Shown piece after piece: positions 55,859 through 63,654 of a stretch of DNA of 64,000 nt. How positions within the stretch are numbered: position 1 is the stretch's first letter; every line of letters begins with the position of its first letter. The notes under the pieces are model-generated. The model was not told where the DNA came from. It worked only from the letters and a program-made list of their open reading frames with translations, and did no database searches. The DNA is taken from positions 2,357,475-2,421,474 of the forward strand of contig NZ_AP027741.1 of NCBI RefSeq assembly GCF_030296755.1, in the 5' to 3' direction. This DNA comes from Methylophaga marina (GTDB lineage Bacteria > Pseudomonadota > Gammaproteobacteria > Nitrosococcales > Methylophagaceae). A program made the position numbers and the translations under genes.

Positions 55859-56039
55859 TCAGACAGAGGTGTTTTAAGCGACTCCATATGTTTTGTAGTC
55901 CATGATTTTATGGATATGTTCGGCGTTTGTTTTGATTTCTATGCTCACTTCTTTTTTCCTCTGAACCATTCTGATTTCTTCCTGTCACTTAACTGATTGT
56001 GCTAATACAAGCATTTTGGCACTATCTAATAGGTTGAAT

Positions 56040-56073
56040 ATAAAGCTGAAACACAAAACTGTTTTAGCTTTAT
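56040..56073 (+). repeat. 14-bp near-perfect inverted repeat upstream of 56127 gene
   Basis: ATAAAGCTGAAACA and TGTTTTAGCTTTAT pair completely (one G-T pair) around a CAAAAC loop. It lies 180 bases past the phosphodiesterase stop and 54 bases before the next start. Only a weak T-rich stretch follows, so it could be a poor terminator or a 5' leader structure. Confidence 0.5.
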
Positions 56074-56126
56074 TTCAATTCAAGAGAGAGAAATTTTATT
56101 AACTATAACAAGAGGAAAAGTGTTGC

Positions 56127-56678
56127 ATGTCTAATGAAAACAACAAGACTTCACTGCCACACTGGGCAAGTATCCTCGGTGTTGTCGCGATTATGCTCGG
56201 TGTCTTTCTGACGGCTGTGCATGGTAATGAGGCGATGAAACAGGCCGTGGTGACCAGCAATATGCCAGCAGATGGTGTGATGCCGGCAGCTGACTGTCCA
56301 GAGGAAGAGCTGGAAGAGGAGGGGATTACCATCGCTGAATGTGAATACCTCATTGAGCATGTCAAAGGCGTGGCTTTAGCAGCGCCAGACTGGTTCCCGA
56401 ATGTGCAAATGACACTGGCTGGTATTGGGGCTGTGTTGGCATTTATTTCTGTCATCATCGGTGGCGCCTTAGTGAATTACACGCCATGGGCATCGAAAGC
56501 GGCGATGGTCGTCTTTAGTGGTCTCGCAGCCGTTGATTTATTGCAGTTTGCTGCTGTAGTCAATACAGGACCAACGCTACGTGAAGTGTATCTGGGCGGT
56601 ATTTTGCTCTGGTTCATTCTGCATTTAATGTTAGTCGTGGGTACATTAGCTGGCAGACACAGTGAAGCCAATGCTTAA
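56127..56678 (+). CDS. Four-helix membrane protein of unknown function
   Basis: A 183-residue inner-membrane protein with hydrophobic segments near 12-32, 98-118, 128-146 and 157-176. Between the first two lies a periplasmic or cytoplasmic loop with an acidic patch and two cysteines (ADCPEEELEEEGITIAEC). No family was recognised. It is followed after 38 bases by a cytochrome b561 gene, so a role in membrane electron transfer is possible but unproven. AAGAGG lies before the ATG. Confidence 0.7.
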   Translation: MSNENNKTSLPHWASILGVVAIMLGVFLTAVHGNEAMKQAVVTSNMPADGVMPAADCPEEELEEEGITIAECEYLIEHVKGVALAAPDWFPNVQMTLAGIGAVLAFISVIIGGALVNYTPWASKAAMVVFSGLAAVDLLQFAAVVNTGPTLREVYLGGILLWFILHLMLVVGTLAGRHSEANA

Positions 56679-56716
56679 TCTCCCACATTTGCAACGAAAT
56701 ATAAACGGAAGCTGTT

Positions 56717-57259
56717 ATGCAAAGACAAGGTTTTAGTAGAACGGCGGTAATCCTGCATTGGTTGCTGGCTGTTTCAATTTTCTTTTTATTTATCTCAAGC
56801 TGGTGGATGATGGGCTTACCTTTGCCATCACCGGAATTACAATTCCGGGCATTTCCATTTCAGTTACATAAAAACATCGGTATCACATTAGTGATCATTA
56901 TTCTGATGCTGCTGTATGTCCGTCTCAGGCATCGACCTACACCACCAGACTCAACGGATATGGCACCCTGGATGCACTGGTCTGCCATTGCTGCACATGT
57001 GGCAATATATGGTTTAGTGCTTGCGGTCTGTTTGACTGGCTATCTGTCATCAGCCCATACCCGTTGGGACACCGTGTTCTGGTGGTCGATTGAGTTCCCT
57101 CGCATTGCTGCACCTGATGAGGAAATGAACGAGTTCTGGGGTGAGCTGCATATGTGGACAGCATGGGCGCTACTCGGCATTATTGCCGTGCACGTCAGTG
57201 GTGCCATTTATCATGCCTTCCGTAATGATGGCATCGTCAGACGTATGATGCGTTGGTAA
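56717..57259 (+). CDS. Cytochrome b561 family protein
   Basis: A four-helix diheme membrane cytochrome of the prokaryotic b561 (YodB/CybB) type, 180 residues. Likely heme ligands are the histidines in VILHWLLA (His14), FQLHKNIG (about 52), the ELHMWTAWALLG segment and IIAVHVSGAIYH. Such proteins move electrons between quinol and periplasmic acceptors or quench superoxide. It is downstream of the unknown membrane protein and ends at a strong bidirectional terminator. Confidence 0.9.
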   Translation: MQRQGFSRTAVILHWLLAVSIFFLFISSWWMMGLPLPSPELQFRAFPFQLHKNIGITLVIIILMLLYVRLRHRPTPPDSTDMAPWMHWSAIAAHVAIYGLVLAVCLTGYLSSAHTRWDTVFWWSIEFPRIAAPDEEMNEFWGELHMWTAWALLGIIAVHVSGAIYHAFRNDGIVRRMMRW

Positions 57260-57281
57260 AAGTAGACGTGTTTCAATAAAT

Positions 57282-57310
57282 AAAAATGGGGCCTTACCGG
57301 CCCCATTTTT
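57282..57310. terminator. Bidirectional terminator between cytochrome b561 and nickel permease
   Basis: A perfect 12-pair stem, AAAAATGGGGCC / GGCCCCATTTTT, with a TTACC loop. It serves both the plus-strand cytochrome gene and the minus-strand permease gene that converge here. Confidence 0.92.
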
Positions 57311-57319
57311 ATTGTGGTG

Positions 57320-57991
57320 TTAAAAAGTCCCTTTTAGCCAGACAAAGCCGAGTAAAGCTGTTGCCAGACCTAAAATACCTTTGGCATAACGGAACAGCGT
57401 TTCACTGCGGTCATACAACAGTGATTGAGCAAATCCTAATAGTAAACCAAAGCACAACATGCTCAGTAATACCCCGATTGAAAACAGGACGACATATAGA
57501 ATGCCTAGGCTGGAAGATTTGGCAATCAATGCTGGCAAAACGGCCAGTAATGGGCCACTACCAGCAACCCCATGCACAATGCCAACGGATACTGGCAAGT
57601 GAGAGCGATGAGGTTTAGATACTTCAACAATATGAGTGTGCTTGGTGCCATCGGCATGCTGATGAGTCGTTATTTTCAATCCAGCGTTCGGATGAATAAA
57701 CCGATAAGCTAAAAATAAACCAACAGAGAGTAAAAGCACGCCAATAAATCGTTCTGCCCATAGACTGGCTTGTTCACTAAGATGCCAGTCAAAAGCGATA
57801 AATAAAATGGCGAGTAACATCACGGTTGCCCCATGACCCAGTGCCCAGCGGCCACAAAAGAAGGCTATTTGGCGAGGTGAGGAGCGTTTTGCTGAAAGGC
57901 TGGTCACAGCCATAATATGATCCGCATCAAAGGCATGTAACATGCCTAAACTGAGGCCGGTAAACATAAGTGTTAGACTAGAAATATCCAT
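57320..57991 (-). CDS. NiCoT-type nickel/cobalt permease (UreH-like)
   Basis: A six-to-seven-helix membrane protein of 223 residues. Helix I/II carries the NiCoT signature H-x4-D-H in LHAFDADHIMAV (His19, Asp24, His25). A histidine-rich loop follows (THQHADGTKHTH). It should import nickel, or less likely cobalt. It lies 64 bases downstream of amiR on the same strand, probably in the amiC-amiR operon, and close to the urea transporter. Supplying nickel to urease is therefore the natural role, though urease genes are outside the window. Confidence 0.83.
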   Translation of the reverse strand: MDISSLTLMFTGLSLGMLHAFDADHIMAVTSLSAKRSSPRQIAFFCGRWALGHGATVMLLAILFIAFDWHLSEQASLWAERFIGVLLLSVGLFLAYRFIHPNAGLKITTHQHADGTKHTHIVEVSKPHRSHLPVSVGIVHGVAGSGPLLAVLPALIAKSSSLGILYVVLFSIGVLLSMLCFGLLLGFAQSLLYDRSETLFRYAKGILGLATALLGFVWLKGTF

Positions 57992-58055
57992 TAATTTTTA
58001 CCTATGATGTTTGACTAAAATCAAACTGAAATAAGAGAAGCCTGTTAATAGCTGT

Positions 58056-58688
58056 TTATGTTTTTTCATTGGAAAATGACTGTTTTGCAATAATTTCTTT
58101 TGCTAACTCACCTACTGGCATACGTTGTTCCATCGCCTGTTTTCGCAATAATTTATAGGCTGCTTCAAGACTAATATTTTGTTTTTCACTGATAAAATGC
58201 TTGGCGTTTTCAATATGTTGACTGGCATTGAGTTTGGATTCTAGGTTACGAATTGTCTTTAACATAGAGCGAGTTTGTTTAAACTCTTGCAAACCCAGCA
58301 GTAAGTTACTGAGTACACCCAAAGGGTGAAATGGAAGACCAATAATCGCTTGCGCATTCAAACTTAATGAATATTGCAAAACCAGTGGGTTTTCATAGTC
58401 CACCACCAACACTAAAGCGGCCGGTGGGTTGCTGACATCCCAGTGAAAGTCATAATTATTCTCAATAATAGGGGTAAGCCCCAGCATCACCACCTGATAA
58501 TTAGATGAAAAGTCCTCAGGTGGTGGCCATTCCGTTTTTAATGGAAAGCCAATGCGCCGGATCTGTTGTTCGATTTTTTTACGATTCTCACCTTCTGGCA
58601 TGATCAGCAAGATTTCATGCTGGCGTAAGTTTTTAACTAAGGTGGAGAGCTCCAGAGGCTGCTGAACAGCAGTTAAGCGCTTACTCAT
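58056..58688 (-). CDS. amiR: AmiR-like ANTAR antitermination regulator
   Basis: A 210-residue protein with an N-terminal receiver-like domain (about 22-135) that lacks a clear phosphorylation pocket. A coiled coil follows (about 138-160), then a C-terminal ANTAR RNA-binding domain (about 160-200; AAYKLLRKQAMEQRMPVGELA). In Pseudomonas AmiR is held by AmiC and, when amides bind, prevents termination in the amidase leader. Here its gene overlaps that of an AmiC-like protein by four bases. The divergent urt leader has a terminator preceded by paired hairpins, its likely target. Confidence 0.9.
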   Translation of the reverse strand: MSKRLTAVQQPLELSTLVKNLRQHEILLIMPEGENRKKIEQQIRRIGFPLKTEWPPPEDFSSNYQVVMLGLTPIIENNYDFHWDVSNPPAALVLVVDYENPLVLQYSLSLNAQAIIGLPFHPLGVLSNLLLGLQEFKQTRSMLKTIRNLESKLNASQHIENAKHFISEKQNISLEAAYKLLRKQAMEQRMPVGELAKEIIAKQSFSNEKT

Positions 58689-59836
58689 AACGACTCTCTG
58701 CTGGCTGTTTCCAGAGGGCTCGTCGAATATGAGACTAAGTAGGGATCAGGTTTCAACGCCGTGTCGGAAGTCACTAATATATCGAATTGACCTTGTTGAT
58801 TGACTCGACCTATGCGTGACCATAAAAAACAATGATTATTATCAGGATCAATTTTTACCGGACCCTGTGGTGCCGAATGTCGAATATCGGCTATTTTTTC
58901 CATCACCTTATCAGCATGGAATGACTCAGCCAGCTTGACCGCTTTGATAGCCAGATGAACCTGGAAATACGCCGCTTCCCAGCACATTGTGGTTACTTCA
59001 TCCTGGCCATAGGTGGCCTTATATTCCTTGACGATTTCCTGGTTTATCTGGGTTTCAACTGACTGGAAATAAGGTGCTGCGGTGTAGTGTCCAAAACCTG
59101 CCTTAATTCCCATCGCCTGAATTTCTGTTTCGGTCGTTGTCAAGCTGGCAATAGGAATAGGTTTATCGGCATTTAATTCCAGCATGGCTTGATAAAAATA
59201 CTCAATGCTTTTGCCGACAAAGTTAGAGAAGACAAACTCGGGATGCTGTGAACTGACGTGCCTGGCAACCTCATAGACAGCTTCTTTGTTGGTTTCTAAT
59301 GGCAGAAACATTTCTGATATGACGTCACCATCTGATGTTTCGATGAGTTCACGCATGATGCGGTTAATCTCACGAGGCCAGATATAATCGGAGCCAACCA
59401 TGCAGACGCGTTTACCGACGTTTTGAAGCATGTATTGGGCAAGCTGAACACAACCTTGATTTGGTGCCGCACCGGTATAAACGACATTCGGTGCATACTC
59501 AAATCCCTCATATTGCGTTGGGTAAAAAAGTAAAACATCGTAACGCCCGATAATCGGTAGCATGGCTTTGCGGCTAGCCGAAGTGTATCCACCGAAGATG
59601 AGTTTGACGTTATCTTCAACGATTAACTTTTGTGTGAGCGGGCCATAATTTTCTGGAACAGATTGAGGATCAACACAAATAGGATGGAGTTGCTGACCAT
59701 TGATGCCACCCTGACGATTGATCCTATCAATTGCCAGCAGGGTTGACCTGAGCATGGTCTGTTCTGGATTAGCTGTGACACCTGTCTGAGAAAAAATGAC
59801 ACCAACAGGGATTGCAGCGGGATACGTATTAGACAT
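58685..59836 (-). CDS. amiC: AmiC-like amide/urea sensor, negative regulator of AmiR
   Basis: A cytoplasmic type I periplasmic-binding-protein fold without signal peptide (383 aa from the ATG at 59836, which has GAGG upstream). It is paralogous to UrtA in this same window: both contain GGYTSASRKAMLP and similar flanks. In Pseudomonas, AmiC binds short amides and releases AmiR. Here the neighbourhood suggests urea or a short amide as ligand. The stop overlaps the amiR start by four bases (ATGA), which supports a tight stoichiometric pair. Confidence 0.9.
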   Translation of the reverse strand: MSNTYPAAIPVGVIFSQTGVTANPEQTMLRSTLLAIDRINRQGGINGQQLHPICVDPQSVPENYGPLTQKLIVEDNVKLIFGGYTSASRKAMLPIIGRYDVLLFYPTQYEGFEYAPNVVYTGAAPNQGCVQLAQYMLQNVGKRVCMVGSDYIWPREINRIMRELIETSDGDVISEMFLPLETNKEAVYEVARHVSSQHPEFVFSNFVGKSIEYFYQAMLELNADKPIPIASLTTTETEIQAMGIKAGFGHYTAAPYFQSVETQINQEIVKEYKATYGQDEVTTMCWEAAYFQVHLAIKAVKLAESFHADKVMEKIADIRHSAPQGPVKIDPDNNHCFLWSRIGRVNQQGQFDILVTSDTALKPDPYLVSYSTSPLETASRESL

Positions 59837-59881
59837 TAAAAACCTCATGTAATATCAGGCATAGAGCCATAAATGTTATTC

Positions 59882-59921
59882 ATTCTGCGTTTTTGCAGAA
59901 TCAGTACCCATAATTCGGGTA
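59882..59921 (-). promoter_or_regulatory. Two hairpins in the amiC leader
   Basis: Read on the minus strand, TACCC/GGGTA with a seven-base loop is followed by ATTCTGC/GCAGAAT with the six-base loop AAAAAC. The second resembles the hairpins in the urt leader in size and A-rich loop. No T-run follows, so there is no terminator here. Possible autoregulatory site for the amiC-amiR transcript; alternative reading is operator palindromes. Confidence 0.4.
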
Positions 59922-60138
59922 GATAAACAGCAATTGATAATGAGTTTCTAAATGTCTATTTCAGTGGACCATACCGCTTTGTTGTTGTCAATTCGCTTCT
60001 GAATATTAAACAAACGATTCGGATGACACGCAAAAATGGTGCGATGTTTATGATCTTTGCACCAAAATTAAACAATCTTTTTACAAAAATAAAAGTCAAT
60101 TTTTGTAACTTGTTGTTTATTTTGTGATATTTGTCTTT

Positions 60139-60152
60139 GGCATAAATTGTGC
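60139..60152 (+). promoter_or_regulatory. Sigma-54 promoter of the urt operon
   Basis: TTTGGCATAAATTGTGC keeps the invariant GG (60139-60140) and GC (60151-60152) with exactly ten bases between, and TGGCA matches the -24 box. The -12 box is less perfect. Transcription would start near 60164. GGTGC (60038-60042) and TGCACC (60058-60063) upstream may be NtrC half-sites but are not in the usual spacing. Nitrogen limitation is the expected trigger. Confidence 0.7.
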
Positions 60153-60191
60153 GTAAACCCTAAGTGAGGATTGATAGTTATTCTGCATGAG

Positions 60192-60265
60192 ATAACTGCC
60201 CGCAAAAGCGCGTTCAGTTATATATTCATCATCCAGAATCTCCAAAAGCGGAGTGTGATTATCTG
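60192..60265 (+). promoter_or_regulatory. Dual-hairpin ANTAR antitermination site in the urt leader
   Basis: Hairpin 1 (60192-60221) has ATAACTG/CAGTTAT, a CC/TT internal loop, CGC/GCG and a six-base loop AAAAGC. Hairpin 2 (60234-60265) has CAGA/TCTG, an internal loop, CTCC/GGAG and the same loop AAAAGC. Thirty bases later comes a strong terminator. Two small stems with matching six-base loops ahead of a terminator is the layout bound by ANTAR proteins such as NasR and AmiR. The amiR gene is divergent from this leader. The exact loop consensus should be compared with known targets. Confidence 0.72.
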
Positions 60266-60294
60266 TCTCTAAATGTCATGTTATTTTTCGAGCG

Positions 60295-60328
60295 AAAGGG
60301 CTCCCTAATTTATTAGGGGGCCCTTTTT
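60295..60328 (+). terminator. Intrinsic terminator inside the urtA leader (attenuator)
   Basis: AAAGGGCTCCCTAAT pairs along its whole length with the following arm (60312-60326, one G-T pair) and runs into five T residues. It stands only 21 bases before the urtA start codon and about 130 bases after the predicted promoter start. It can only make sense as a regulated terminator, most likely overcome by AmiR. Confidence 0.9.
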
Positions 60329-60349
60329 GCGTTTTAAGGGGAAGCATTA

Positions 60350-61582
60350 ATGAAATTACTAAAAAATCTTAAGGCAACTATTGCGGTTGTTGCCTTTAGT
60401 TTACCGTTTATCGGGCAAGCGAGTGCGGCCGATGAAATTAAAGTGGGCGTACTTTTTTCACTAACGGGTGGCTTGTCTATTGTAGAAAAGTCTCTGTCTG
60501 ATGCCACCTTAATGGCAATTGATGAAATCAATGCCAATGGTGGTGTTGACGGTAAGATGATCAAACCCATCGTAGAAGATGGGGCGAGTGATCCTAAAAC
60601 ATTTAATGAAAAAACAAGCAAACTAGTGATTCGTGATCGTGTCGTTACCGTCTTTGGTGGTTACACTTCAGCTAGTCGAAAAGCGATGCTACCTGTTATC
60701 GAAAAACGTAAAAATCTATTGTTTTATCCTACTTTTTACGAAGGATATGAGTGCTCAAAAAATGTCATTTATACCGGCTCTGTTCCTAACCAGCAGTTGA
60801 ATAATTACATTCCTTATTTGGTTAATAAGTTAGGTAAGAAGAAGTTCTTCATTGTTGGCTCTAACTACTTATTTCCAAAAGAAATGGCAAAAGTGGCTAA
60901 AAAGTTAATTGAAGCTAATGGTGCTGAATGGGTGGCAGATGAATACCTAGAGCTAGGTCATTCTGAATGGGGCTCAATGGTCAAAAAAATCAAAGACAGT
61001 GGTGCTGATGTTGTGCTGTCTAATGTGGTAGGTGACTCTGTCATTTCTTTCTATCGTGAATATTTCAACCAGGGTATTTCACAAAAAGATATTCCTATTG
61101 CCTCAACTGTGACCTCTGAAATTGAGGTGGCGGCATTAGGTGGTAAATATGCTGCCGGTAGTTATACCTCATTCCCTTATTTCCAAGCTATTGATACCAA
61201 AGAAAATCACGACTTCATCAAACGTTATCGTGCTTATGTTAACGATCCGAATGCTGTCACACACGTCACTATGGTTGCAGCATATGAGAGTGTTTACGAG
61301 TGGGCTAAAGCGGTAGAAAAATCGGGTAAAACCAAACCACGAGACATCATGGAAGCGGCAAAAGGGGTATCTATAGATGGACCTATGGGCGTGATGACAG
61401 TAAGTCCTGAAAACCTTCATAACTCGATGACGCCTCGTATTGCTCAATGGCAAGAAGATGGTCAGGGCAAAATCGTCGATGAATATGATGTGCCATTACA
61501 GCCATTACCTTATTCCGCCTACGGTGAAACAGCTGACAATCTGTTCTGCACCGTGTCCGGTTTGGACAGTTCTAAATTGTAA
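60350..61582 (+). CDS. urtA: Urea ABC transporter substrate-binding protein
   Basis: A periplasmic binding protein of the FmdD/UrtA type, 410 residues. A signal peptide ends near residue 27 (IGQASA). The branched-chain-amino-acid-type fold has KVGVLFSLTGGLSIVEKSL and GGYTSASRKAMLPV, also seen in the neighbouring AmiC-like sensor. It binds urea or a short amide for UrtBC. The start has an AAGGGG ribosome site. Expression is predicted to need a sigma-54 promoter and antitermination in the leader. A strong hairpin separates it from urtB. Confidence 0.93.
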   Translation: MKLLKNLKATIAVVAFSLPFIGQASAADEIKVGVLFSLTGGLSIVEKSLSDATLMAIDEINANGGVDGKMIKPIVEDGASDPKTFNEKTSKLVIRDRVVTVFGGYTSASRKAMLPVIEKRKNLLFYPTFYEGYECSKNVIYTGSVPNQQLNNYIPYLVNKLGKKKFFIVGSNYLFPKEMAKVAKKLIEANGAEWVADEYLELGHSEWGSMVKKIKDSGADVVLSNVVGDSVISFYREYFNQGISQKDIPIASTVTSEIEVAALGGKYAAGSYTSFPYFQAIDTKENHDFIKRYRAYVNDPNAVTHVTMVAAYESVYEWAKAVEKSGKTKPRDIMEAAKGVSIDGPMGVMTVSPENLHNSMTPRIAQWQEDGQGKIVDEYDVPLQPLPYSAYGETADNLFCTVSGLDSSKL

Positions 61583-61597
61583 TTATTTATATCCTTA

Positions 61598-61626
61598 CGG
61601 CCTGTCACCTCAAGGTGAACAGGCCG
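61598..61626 (+). promoter_or_regulatory. Intercistronic hairpin between urtA and urtB
   Basis: CGGCCTGT/ACAGGCCG (eight pairs) continues after a one-by-two internal loop into ACCT/AGGT with a CA loop. No T-run follows. Such hairpins after a binding-protein gene usually protect its mRNA and raise its level over the permease genes. Confidence 0.65.
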
Positions 61627-61645
61627 GTAAGAGGAGAATTTTAAT

Positions 61646-62539
61646 ATGTTAGATACTGTATTCATTGGGCTAAGTATTGGCTCTATCTTGCTATTGGTCG
61701 CATTGGGTTTATCCATAGTCTATGGCTCGATGGGGGTCATTAATATGGCTCATGGTGAATTAGTCATGATGGGTGCCTATACCACCGTACTGGCTCAAAC
61801 CTATTTAGGTTTTAATCTGTTTGCAGCTATTCCTTTAGCTTTTCTCGTCTGTGCTGGTTTGGGGTTACTCATTGAAAAGCTGGTGATTCGTCGCTTATAT
61901 AGCCGGCTGTTTGATACTTTGCTGGCGACATGGGGGGTGGCTATTTTACTACAGCAAGCTATTCGTCTTGAATTTGGTTTGTCTTTTTTCGGCATCCATA
62001 TCGATGGCCTTGGACCAGGGCTACAGTCTGTGACTCTGCCCGAGATCATGACAGAGTCATTTACTGTAGGTGAGTTTGTTATTCAGCCTTATAGAACATT
62101 TATCATTTTAGTGTCTGCACTGTTGGCATTGTTGACGTGGTTTGTGATGTATCGCACCCGAATAGGTCAACAAGTAAGAGCAATCATGCGTAATCCTGAT
62201 ATGGCAGCGGCCTGTGGCATCGATGTCAAAAAAGTGAATGCCTTAACCTTTGCTTATGGTGCCGGATTGGCTGGTGTCGCTGGTGTCATGATGTCTGGGT
62301 TTAAAACCGTTATGCCTGATATGGGCAGCTCACTGGTTGTCGATGGCTTTTTAGTGGTTGTTGTTGGCGGTGTTGGCAGCTTAGTGGGGTCGATTGTCGC
62401 CTCTGGCATTCTTGGTCAGTTAAACGGCGTGGTTGCTTTCTTTAGTAACGATATTATTGCTAGGGCAGTTGTTTTTGCGGCTGTTATCGCCATCATTATC
62501 TGGCGTCCCCGTGGCTTATTTAACTACAAGGGGCGTTAA
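61646..62539 (+). CDS. urtB: Urea ABC transporter permease UrtB
   Basis: A branched-chain-amino-acid-type ABC permease (LivH family) of 297 residues with about eight membrane segments. Family features include the opening GLSIGSILLLVALGLSIVYG and the INMAHGELVMMGAYTT segment. The EAA-like region is around RNPDMAAACGIDVKKVNAL, followed by GGVGSLVGSIVASGILGQ. It lacks the long N-terminal extension of some UrtB proteins. GAGGAGA precedes the ATG. The stop overlaps urtC by one base. Confidence 0.92.
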   Translation: MLDTVFIGLSIGSILLLVALGLSIVYGSMGVINMAHGELVMMGAYTTVLAQTYLGFNLFAAIPLAFLVCAGLGLLIEKLVIRRLYSRLFDTLLATWGVAILLQQAIRLEFGLSFFGIHIDGLGPGLQSVTLPEIMTESFTVGEFVIQPYRTFIILVSALLALLTWFVMYRTRIGQQVRAIMRNPDMAAACGIDVKKVNALTFAYGAGLAGVAGVMMSGFKTVMPDMGSSLVVDGFLVVVVGGVGSLVGSIVASGILGQLNGVVAFFSNDIIARAVVFAAVIAIIIWRPRGLFNYKGR

Positions 62540-63654
62540 TGATGAAATTGACATATTCACACCTGAAAATAATGGTTTACGCCATATTTATCGCGATCAT
62601 CCTGTCTCTGCCTTTATTTTTAGATGAGTTCTGGCTAAACCGCACAGCAAAATATTTAATTTACGGCATGTTAGGTGTCGCTATTTCATTGAGTTGGGGC
62701 TATGCCGGCATTTTGAATTTAGGGCAGGGCCTGTTCTTTGGCGCTGGGGCATACATGTTAGGCATGAGTCTGAAGTTAGCCAGTCCCACCAGTATGGAAC
62801 AAGGTGGGCAGACACCAATTCCTGACTTTATGATGTGGAATGCGGAGCCTGATGCGGTGATTGATCTCTGCTGCATCAATGATGTCTCATTCTTATGGAT
62901 GCCATTTCAATCACAAAGCTTTGGCATCTTTATGGCTATCGCCTTACCTGTCCTTGTTGCCTGGCTGATAGGCACGATCATTTTCCGTAAAGGCATTGCG
63001 GGTGTTTTCATTTCGATTATTACATTAGCCATGGTGTTATTGGCTCGCCTGTTAGTCGTTGATGCACAGTCTTTTACCGGCGGTTTTAACGGCTTAACGG
63101 ATCTGGCCTGGTTTAAGATAAATGGTTATGAGTTTGATCCCTATACGGTCAGTACTTATTACCTGGTTGCCATCTCACTAGTGATTGTCTTGCTTATCAC
63201 TCGAGTATTAATCAATAGTCGGGCAGGCTTGATATTACAAGCTATTCGCGACGATCAGAATCGAGCTAAATACCTGGGTTTTGATGCTGCATCGTATCAG
63301 ACCTTTTTCTTTTGCGTGTCAGCGGCTATCTCTGGATTTGCAGGGATGTTGTATGTCATTACCGCAGAGTTTGCATCACCTACATTTATGGATTTGTCCT
63401 TCAGTATCGCCATTGTGATCTGGGCAGCAGTGGGTGGACGTGCTTCTATCTTAGGTGCCTGTATAGGTGCCATTTCTATCTCGATGTTAGGGGCCTCGGT
63501 GAGTGAAAGCGAGCTGTTTGTTGAATCGTGGCAAGCCATTCTGGGGTTATTTTTTGTTTTGGTGGTGTTGTATATGCCAAAAGGCTTGGCCGGTATTGCT
63601 CATGGGATTTGTAGAAAACTAACTGTAAACCGGGGGAAGGCTGATGAAAGCTAA
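62539..63654 (+). CDS. urtC: Urea ABC transporter permease UrtC
   Basis: The second membrane subunit (LivM family), 371 residues and about nine helices. Characteristic parts are SWGYAGILNLGQGLFFGAGA near the N-terminus and a UrtC-type insertion between helices (about 75-120, with DLCCIND). AIRDDQNRAKYLGFDAASYQ is the ATPase-contact region. It starts at the last base of urtB and overlaps urtD by eleven bases, so the permease and ATPase genes are translationally coupled. Confidence 0.92.
   Translation: MMKLTYSHLKIMVYAIFIAIILSLPLFLDEFWLNRTAKYLIYGMLGVAISLSWGYAGILNLGQGLFFGAGAYMLGMSLKLASPTSMEQGGQTPIPDFMMWNAEPDAVIDLCCINDVSFLWMPFQSQSFGIFMAIALPVLVAWLIGTIIFRKGIAGVFISIITLAMVLLARLLVVDAQSFTGGFNGLTDLAWFKINGYEFDPYTVSTYYLVAISLVIVLLITRVLINSRAGLILQAIRDDQNRAKYLGFDAASYQTFFFCVSAAISGFAGMLYVITAEFASPTFMDLSFSIAIVIWAAVGGRASILGACIGAISISMLGASVSESELFVESWQAILGLFFVLVVLYMPKGLAGIAHGICRKLTVNRGKADES

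Noticed and set aside
60038-60063. NtrC binding site from GGTGC and TGCACC
   Set aside because: The half-sites point outward with 15 bases between, not the TGCACC-N5-GGTGCA layout, so they are not listed as a feature.
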